This document shows, piece after piece, positions 21,653 through 24,416 of a DNA stretch of 24,416 bases (position 1 is its first letter; each line of letters starts with the position of its first letter). Under the pieces are notes generated by a model, which saw only the letters and a list, made by a program, of their open reading frames with translations, made no database searches and had not been told where the DNA came from. Source of the DNA: JACPHB01 sp964553885. Lineage in GTDB: Bacteria > Patescibacteriota > Minisyncoccia > UBA10092. The DNA lies in NCBI GenBank assembly GCA_964553885.1, contig CAZKLP010000011.1, positions 1 through 24,416 on the forward strand, written 5' to 3'. Position numbers and translations under genes: made by a program.

Positions 21653-21681
21653 AATGTAAATCAATAAAAATTTATTGTCAA
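21653..21681 (-). promoter_or_regulatory. Promoter of the deoxyribosyltransferase-like pair
   Basis: On the minus strand TTGACA (21681-21676), 17 bases, TACATT (21658-21653). Transcription would begin about 35 bases before the start at 21612. The -35 box overlaps TTGTCA on the plus strand, a possible -35 for ndk with TAAGTT 17 bases on, so the two promoters may compete. Confidence 0.6.
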
Positions 21682-21718
21682 TAAAAAAATTATATGATAA
21701 GTTATCTTTAATAAAATT

Positions 21719-22309
21719 ATGAAAAACCCCAAGCAAGAACGCACTATAGTTTTAATAAAGCCCGATGGAGTAATGCGCGGTTTAATAGGCGAAATAATTT
21801 CCCGTTTTGAGAAACGCGGCTTAAAGATTATTGCGATTAAAATGGTGTGGCCGACTCGGGAACATATTGACAAGCATTATCCGGAAAGCGGCGAGTGGCT
21901 AAATAACGTTGGATCGCGAACTTTAGCGTTTTTCAAGGAACACAATATTGACGCCAAAAAACATCTTGGCACCGAAGAGACGGTTGAAATAGGAAAAATG
22001 ATTAAAGGATGGCTGGGCGATTATCTTACTCAAGGGCCAGTGGTGGCAATGGCGGTTGAGGGGATGCACGCAATTTCTGTAGTTAGAAAATTAGTCGGTT
22101 CAACCTATCCGGTTGAAGCCTTGCCAGGAACAATTCGCGGCGATTTTTCCATTGATACCCCCGCGTCTGCCAATGTCGCGAAAAGAGTTGTCAAAAATGT
22201 TGTTCACGCGTCTGGCGACAATCAAGAAGCCGACCACGAGATTGAACATTGGTTTTCTCCGGAAGAAATCCATTCATATAAACGTTCCGACGAAGATATT
22301 ATGTTCTAA
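21719..22309 (+). CDS. ndk: Nucleoside diphosphate kinase, long form with an internal insertion
   Basis: Ndk moves the gamma phosphate from ATP to other nucleoside diphosphates by a phosphohistidine. The 196-aa protein begins ERTIVLIKPDGVMRGLIGEI as in all Ndks, and has GPVVAMAVEG, VRKLVGSTYP, PGTIRGDFS and the active-site region NVVHASGD with H163 (normally near 115-120 in a 140-aa protein). The extra residues lie mainly between RGLKIIAIKMV and GPVVAMAVEG, and in the last ~25 residues. The chain differs from the canonical NxxHGSD by Ala for Gly after the histidine. It is transcribed alone and ends before a short AT-rich hairpin at 22369. Confidence 0.95.
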   Translation: MKNPKQERTIVLIKPDGVMRGLIGEIISRFEKRGLKIIAIKMVWPTREHIDKHYPESGEWLNNVGSRTLAFFKEHNIDAKKHLGTEETVEIGKMIKGWLGDYLTQGPVVAMAVEGMHAISVVRKLVGSTYPVEALPGTIRGDFSIDTPASANVAKRVVKNVVHASGDNQEADHEIEHWFSPEEIHSYKRSDEDIMF

Positions 22310-22368
22310 TTTACTGAAAGTTCTGTGATATATCTTTGTTTTACTCAGTATAATTGGTTCACTCGGTC

Positions 22369-22393
22369 AAAGTAAAAATTTATTTTTACTTTT
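22369..22393 (+). terminator. AT-rich hairpin after ndk
   Basis: AAAGTAAAAAT (22369-22379) and ATTTTTACTTT (22382-22392) can form an 11-bp stem, in practice 10 bp with a four-base loop. It is weak in GC but has a T-rich 3' arm. It overlaps the -35 box (22385-22390) of the next promoter. Between the ndk stop and here (22310-22368) I see no gene. Confidence 0.5.
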
Positions 22394-22413
22394 CCTTTAT
22401 TGCCAATTATAAT
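22385..22413 (+). promoter_or_regulatory. Promoter of the 22420 structured RNA
   Basis: TTTACT (22385-22390), exactly 17 bases, and consensus TATAAT (22408-22413). A start seven bases after the -10 box falls at G22420, which is the first base of the closing stem of the RNA below. Confidence 0.75.
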
Positions 22414-22419
22414 TAAATT

Positions 22420-22595
22420 GGCTAAGGAAAGTTGTTTTCAAAGATTTTGGCCTAATAATTTTTTTAGGGAGCCCTATATTGTTCCGGCCCTTGGGCCGGA
22501 TACCGCGGACACCCACTTGGCGAAATGCCAAATTTATCTTTAAGATGACTTTCCAAGCCACTAAAAAATCCCTCGCAACGAGGGATTTTTTAGTG
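22420..22595 (+). ncRNA. Structured small RNA with 6S-like architecture
   Basis: The start predicted from the promoter begins GGCTAAGGAAAG. Distant pairing closes the molecule: GGCT 22420-22423 with AGCC 22556-22559, GGAAAGT 22426-22432 with ACTTTCC 22548-22554, and AAAGAT 22440-22445 with ATCTTT 22536-22541. TTTGGC 22446-22451 can continue that stem by pairing GCCAAA 22527-22532, or the latter can form a small local hairpin TTGGC-GAAAT-GCCAA (22517-22531). An apical hairpin TCCGGCCC/GGGCCGGA (22483-22500) tops the structure. A 17-bp terminator follows at once. A long broken closing stem, a bubble with an alternative small hairpin and an apical stem are the plan of 6S RNA, the RNA polymerase regulator. 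The structure is seen; the 6S identity is inference. There is no ORF of note on either strand. Confidence 0.6.
22559..22595. terminator. Bidirectional intrinsic terminator
   Basis: CACTAAAAAATCCCTCG (22559-22575), loop CAA, CGAGGGATTTTTTAGTG (22579-22595): a perfect 17-bp stem with T-runs on both strands. On the plus strand it ends the 22420 RNA; on the minus strand it ends the rpmB/tRNA-Pro transcript five bases after the tRNA. Confidence 0.93.
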
Positions 22596-22600
22596 AGTTG

Positions 22601-22671
22601 TCGGGGTGCCGAGAATCGGACTCGGACTACAAGACCCCCAGCCTTGCGTACTGCCACTATACTACACCCCG
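22601..22671 (-). tRNA. tRNA-Pro(GGG)
   Basis: The 71-base fold has acceptor CGGGGTG/CACCCCG with the C1-G72 pair and A73 that mark bacterial proline tRNAs. The D arm is GTAT...GTAC, the anticodon arm CAAGG-CTGGGGG-TCTTG with anticodon GGG, and the T arm CCGAG-TCCGATT-CTCGG. CCA is not encoded. Position 55 reads C where most tRNAs have T. The 5' end is overlapped by the palindromic repeat at 22668-22698. It follows rpmB on the same strand. Confidence 0.93.
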
Positions 22672-22698
22672 CCTTCGCTAAAGCTTTGGCGGGCAAGC
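22668..22698 (+). repeat. 31-bp palindromic repeat, copy between rpmB and tRNA-Pro
   Basis: It reads CCCGCCTTCGCTAAAG and continues to TGGCGGGCAAGC. It equals the copy inside pth (12046-12076, opposite strand) at 26 of 31 positions. Two of the five differences are opposite each other in the stem (G-C there, A-T here) and others are wobble pairs, so the stem is kept. It fills almost the whole spacer and overlaps the first four bases of tRNA-Pro. Confidence 0.85.
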
Positions 22699-22708
22699 CC
22701 GCTCTAGG

Positions 22709-22915
22709 TTATTTCTTTTTTGGTTTAGCTATTGTTTTAATACATTTAGCGCAGGCCTTTACTCTTGTTTTTTCCGAACTCAAAAGCACCCATTGGAGAT
22801 TGGGATATTTTCTTTTTTTAGCGGCGGGGTTATACTTACCGCGGAGTTTATTTCGCGGAGTTATAAGAATTGAACCCTTGCCGCAGATAGAGCAGTTTTT
22901 ATTCATACTTGGCAT
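22709..22915 (-). CDS. rpmB: 50S ribosomal protein L28
   Basis: This 68-aa basic protein has the L28 outline: CSICGKGS near the N-terminus, then a basic stretch, YPNLQWVLLSSEKTRVKACAKCIK, and a lysine-rich tail. The two CxxC pairs suggest the zinc-binding form. The start at 22915 is chosen as the first ATG; one three codons in (22906) is also possible. It diverges from the site-2 protease gene and is followed on the same strand by a repeat and tRNA-Pro. Confidence 0.92.
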   Translation of the reverse strand: MPSMNKNCSICGKGSILITPRNKLRGKYNPAAKKRKYPNLQWVLLSSEKTRVKACAKCIKTIAKPKKK

Positions 22916-22941
22916 AGTTATCTGTTTTTAACATAATCCTT

Positions 22942-23583
22942 ATGTCAAATCAAATTATATTTTTTATTTACGCTTTACTGATTTTACTTTTTTCGGCGAT
23001 TATCCATGAAATAAGCCATGGTTTTTCAGCCAAACTTCAGGGAGACAATACAGCCGAAGCCGCCGGCCGGTTAACCTTAAATCCTTTGCCGCATTTAGAT
23101 CCGTTCGGCTCAATAATTTTGCCGTTGCTTTTGGCTTTGCCGGCGCTTTTTGGCGCGCCGGTTATAATAATCGGCTGGGCCAAACCGGTGCCTTTTAATC
23201 CGGCTAATTTAAAAAATAAAAAATGGGGGACGGCTTTGGTGGCAATAGCCGGACCGTTGGCTAATATTCTTTTAGCAATTTTTTTTGGTCTTATGTTGAG
23301 ATTTTTTGATCTATCTTTTTTGCCGCACTTTCTATTTTTTATAGCGATTATCATCTGGATTAACCTTCTACTCGCCATTTTTAATTTAGTTCCAATTCCG
23401 CCGCTTGACGGCTCAAAAATTTTATTTTCGGTTCTACCGGCTTCCTGGCGCGATTTTGAGTTTCAATTGGAACGATATGGTTTTCTTCTTATTTTGTTTT
23501 TTGTTTTTTTCGGTTTTGGCCTGATTTTGCCATTAATATCTTGGCTTTTCGAGATTATAACTGGTCAGTCATTCGGATTTTAA
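22942..23583 (+). CDS. Site-2 protease family membrane metalloprotease (M50)
   Basis: The 213-aa integral membrane protein has H22-E-I-S-H26 in the first transmembrane segment and NLVPIPPLDGSKIL, whose D156 is the third zinc ligand, in a later one. The glycine-rich IIGWAKPVPFNP and ALVAIAGPLANILLA blocks are typical of the YwhC/YwtF-type short M50 group. About five or six hydrophobic segments are visible and there is no PDZ domain. Such proteases cut within membranes; the substrate here is unknown. CATAAT five bases before the ATG may be the -10 box of a leaderless mRNA. Confidence 0.93.
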   Translation: MSNQIIFFIYALLILLFSAIIHEISHGFSAKLQGDNTAEAAGRLTLNPLPHLDPFGSIILPLLLALPALFGAPVIIIGWAKPVPFNPANLKNKKWGTALVAIAGPLANILLAIFFGLMLRFFDLSFLPHFLFFIAIIIWINLLLAIFNLVPIPPLDGSKILFSVLPASWRDFEFQLERYGFLLILFFVFFGFGLILPLISWLFEIITGQSFGF

Positions 23584-23597
23584 TGGTTTTTTAAAAC

Positions 23598-23626
23598 TTG
23601 ACTTAAAGACCAATTTAAGTTATCGT
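23598..23626 (+). promoter_or_regulatory. Possible promoter upstream of the 3D-domain gene
   Basis: TTGACT (23598-23603), 17 bases, TATCGT (23621-23626). The spacer contains the inverted repeat ACTTAAA/TTTAAGT (23601-23620). The expected transcript start lies just before the terminator-like hairpin at 23642, so this may be part of an attenuator. Confidence 0.5.
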
Positions 23627-23641
23627 TGAAGAACAACATGG

Positions 23642-23667
23642 AATCTCTGCTAAAGCGGGGATTTTTT
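23642..23667 (+). terminator. Terminator or attenuator between the M50 and 3D-domain genes
   Basis: AATCTCTGC (23642-23650), loop TAAA, GCGGGGATT (23655-23663) with G-T wobbles, then six T in all. It can end the M50 transcript. It lies after the possible promoter at 23598 and 12 bases before the 3D-gene ATG, so it could also limit transcription of that gene. Confidence 0.7.
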
Positions 23668-23679
23668 GTTTGTCTTAAA

Positions 23680-24186
23680 ATGCTTAAATTACTAAAACTT
23701 AATACGTTATGGCTAAATAAAGCCATAATTATAGCAATTATGCTGGTTTTAGCCTTTAATGTGCCAATAGGAAGGGCGAGCGCTTTTTGGGATTATAACG
23801 ACGCAATGGCGCTTATAAACAGCCAATTGGAAATAGGAGATTTGTTTCTGGTTACCGGCGGCGACTCTTTTATGGCTGTTAACGCGTCTTCGCAGTCAAA
23901 AACAATAAGGTCTGTTTTAACCGCTTATTCTTCAACGCCCGATCAAACCGATGACACGCCTTTTATTACCGCTTCGGGAACAAGAGTTCGCGAAGGAGTT
24001 ATTGCTTCGAATTTTTTGGCTTTCGGAACTAAAGTTCAAATTCCGGAAATTTTCGGCGACAGGGTTTTCACCGTTGAAGATCGAATGGCAAAAAAGCATA
24101 GCGATAAAATAGACATTTGGTTTCCGGAACGGCATTTAGCAAAAAAATTCGGCATTCAGGAAGCCAATGTAATAATTCTTGATTAA
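23680..24186 (+). CDS. Exported 3D-domain protein (probable cell-wall hydrolase)
   Basis: The start is taken at the ATG at 23680 (168 aa); in-frame starts at 23626 (TTG) and 23638 (ATG) would put a terminator inside the gene. Residues 1-35 are a long signal peptide with a possible cut after ASA. The domain is a double-psi beta barrel of the 3D type, named for three aspartates: D134 in TVEDRM, then D142 and D145 in DKIDIWF. TASGTRVREGVIASNFLAFGTKVQIPEIFG is the barrel start, as in MltA/YocH/RlpA-like proteins. There is no LysM or G5 domain. A role in peptidoglycan remodelling is known for relatives and inferred here. Confidence 0.88.
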   Translation: MLKLLKLNTLWLNKAIIIAIMLVLAFNVPIGRASAFWDYNDAMALINSQLEIGDLFLVTGGDSFMAVNASSQSKTIRSVLTAYSSTPDQTDDTPFITASGTRVREGVIASNFLAFGTKVQIPEIFGDRVFTVEDRMAKKHSDKIDIWFPERHLAKKFGIQEANVIILD

Positions 24187-24219
24187 ACCAAAAAATCCCC
24201 GTACGGGGATTTTTTGGTT
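24186..24219. terminator. Bidirectional terminator (34-bp perfect palindrome)
   Basis: Half-site AACCAAAAAATCCCCGT (24186-24202) and its exact complement (24203-24219), with T-runs on both strands. It ends the 3D-domain gene, sharing the last base of its stop, and on the minus strand the tRNA-Cys/tRNA-Leu transcript. Confidence 0.92.
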
Positions 24220-24251
24220 GTGGTTGCAACAATTGGTAATTTTATTATTTA

Positions 24252-24335
24252 TGGGCGAGGAGGGACTCGAACCCTCATAGTCTTTCGACTGCAACATTTT
24301 AAGTGTTGTGCGTGTACCGATTTCGCCACTCGCCC
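24252..24335 (-). tRNA. tRNA-Leu(UAA)
   Basis: The acceptor stem is GGGCGAG/CTCGCCC with discriminator A. The anticodon arm is CAACA-CTTAAAA-TGTTG with anticodon TAA (UUA codon). It has a long variable arm and a T arm GAGGG-TTCGAGT-CCCTC. CCA is not encoded. It lies 26 bases downstream of tRNA-Cys on the same strand, probably in one transcript. Confidence 0.95.
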
Positions 24336-24361
24336 TTAGATTAATTTTTTATTCCAGCTAA

Positions 24362-24416
24362 AGGCCTCGGGGAGAATCGAACTCCCGTATAGAGCTTTTG
24401 CAGAGCTCTGCCTTGC
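24362..24416 (-). tRNA. tRNA-Cys(GCA), 5' part cut by window end
   Basis: The visible part has the anticodon arm GAGCT-CTGCAAA-AGCTC (anticodon GCA), a T arm GGGAG-TTCGATT-CTCCC, the 3' acceptor strand CGAGGCC and U73, the usual cysteine discriminator. CCA is not encoded. The D arm and 5' acceptor strand lie beyond the window. Confidence 0.88.

Noticed and set aside
22479..22931. Plus-strand open frame of 150 codons
   Set aside because: It runs through the ncRNA, a terminator, tRNA-Pro, the repeat and antisense rpmB; no protein signal remains.
23626..23679. TTG or ATG starts upstream of the 3D-domain gene
   Set aside because: They would place a terminator hairpin and T-run inside the coding region and lengthen the signal peptide without need.
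1..24416. CRISPR array
   Set aside because: The repeats seen are single palindromes or 10-bp tandem pairs; no regularly spaced direct repeats with spacers occur.

Overview
The window reads as bacterial chromosome from a small-genome lineage, most likely a Patescibacteria/CPR member of the Parcubacteria type. The grounds are: compact, often shortened housekeeping proteins (Rel of 563 aa, TopA of 666 aa, Pth of 175 aa, LepB of 182 aa); overlapping genes; AT-rich third positions; -10 boxes placed almost on the start codon; and an insertion-bearing Ndk. TGA is used as a normal stop (recombinase, parA, topA), so the UGA=Gly codes of Gracilibacteria and Absconditabacteria are not in use. The lineage is inferred from gene content and style, not from a marker-gene tree.

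Layout. 1-628: 3' end of a probable large serine recombinase that runs antisense into the 3' end of tRNA-Leu(CAA), which looks like the edge of an integrated element. 677-2361: parA-parB. 2358-7044 (minus): dprA-topA-rel, with a 96-bp inverted-repeat element between dprA and topA. 7101-11920 (plus): an accessory block of three exported proteins, namely a putative HEXXH metallopeptidase, a putative lipoprotein of unknown family and a membrane-anchored trypsin-like protease. The first two share a nearly identical promoter/leader, and a second promoter plus a hairpin-rich untranslated RNA lies between them. 11927-13028: divergent pth and lepB. 13092-20582: one long plus-strand run hisS-HIT-rpsU-yqeY-ybeY-ftsA-ftsZ-comEC-MBL (translation, division, DNA uptake). 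In it ybeY carries an in-frame TAA just before its zinc-binding motif. 20727-21612 (minus): two small nucleoside-deoxyribosyltransferase-like genes. 21719-22309: ndk. 22385-22595: a strong promoter, a structured RNA with a 6S-like outline, and a terminator. 22601-22915 (minus): rpmB and tRNA-Pro(GGG). 22942-24186: a site-2 protease-family gene and an exported 3D-domain protein. 24252-24416 (minus): tRNA-Leu(UAA) and the 3' part of tRNA-Cys(GCA).

How it fits together. Most of the window is core information processing and cell division. LepB would process exported proteins such as those of the 7182-11920 block; DprA and the split ComEC belong to natural DNA uptake; Rel gives (p)ppGpp control. 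The parts most worth study are the secreted-protease block with its duplicated control region, the ncRNA at 22420, the interrupted ybeY, and two families of short palindromic repeats, one of which lies in frame inside pth. All identifications rest on motifs and recalled family features; no database search was possible.
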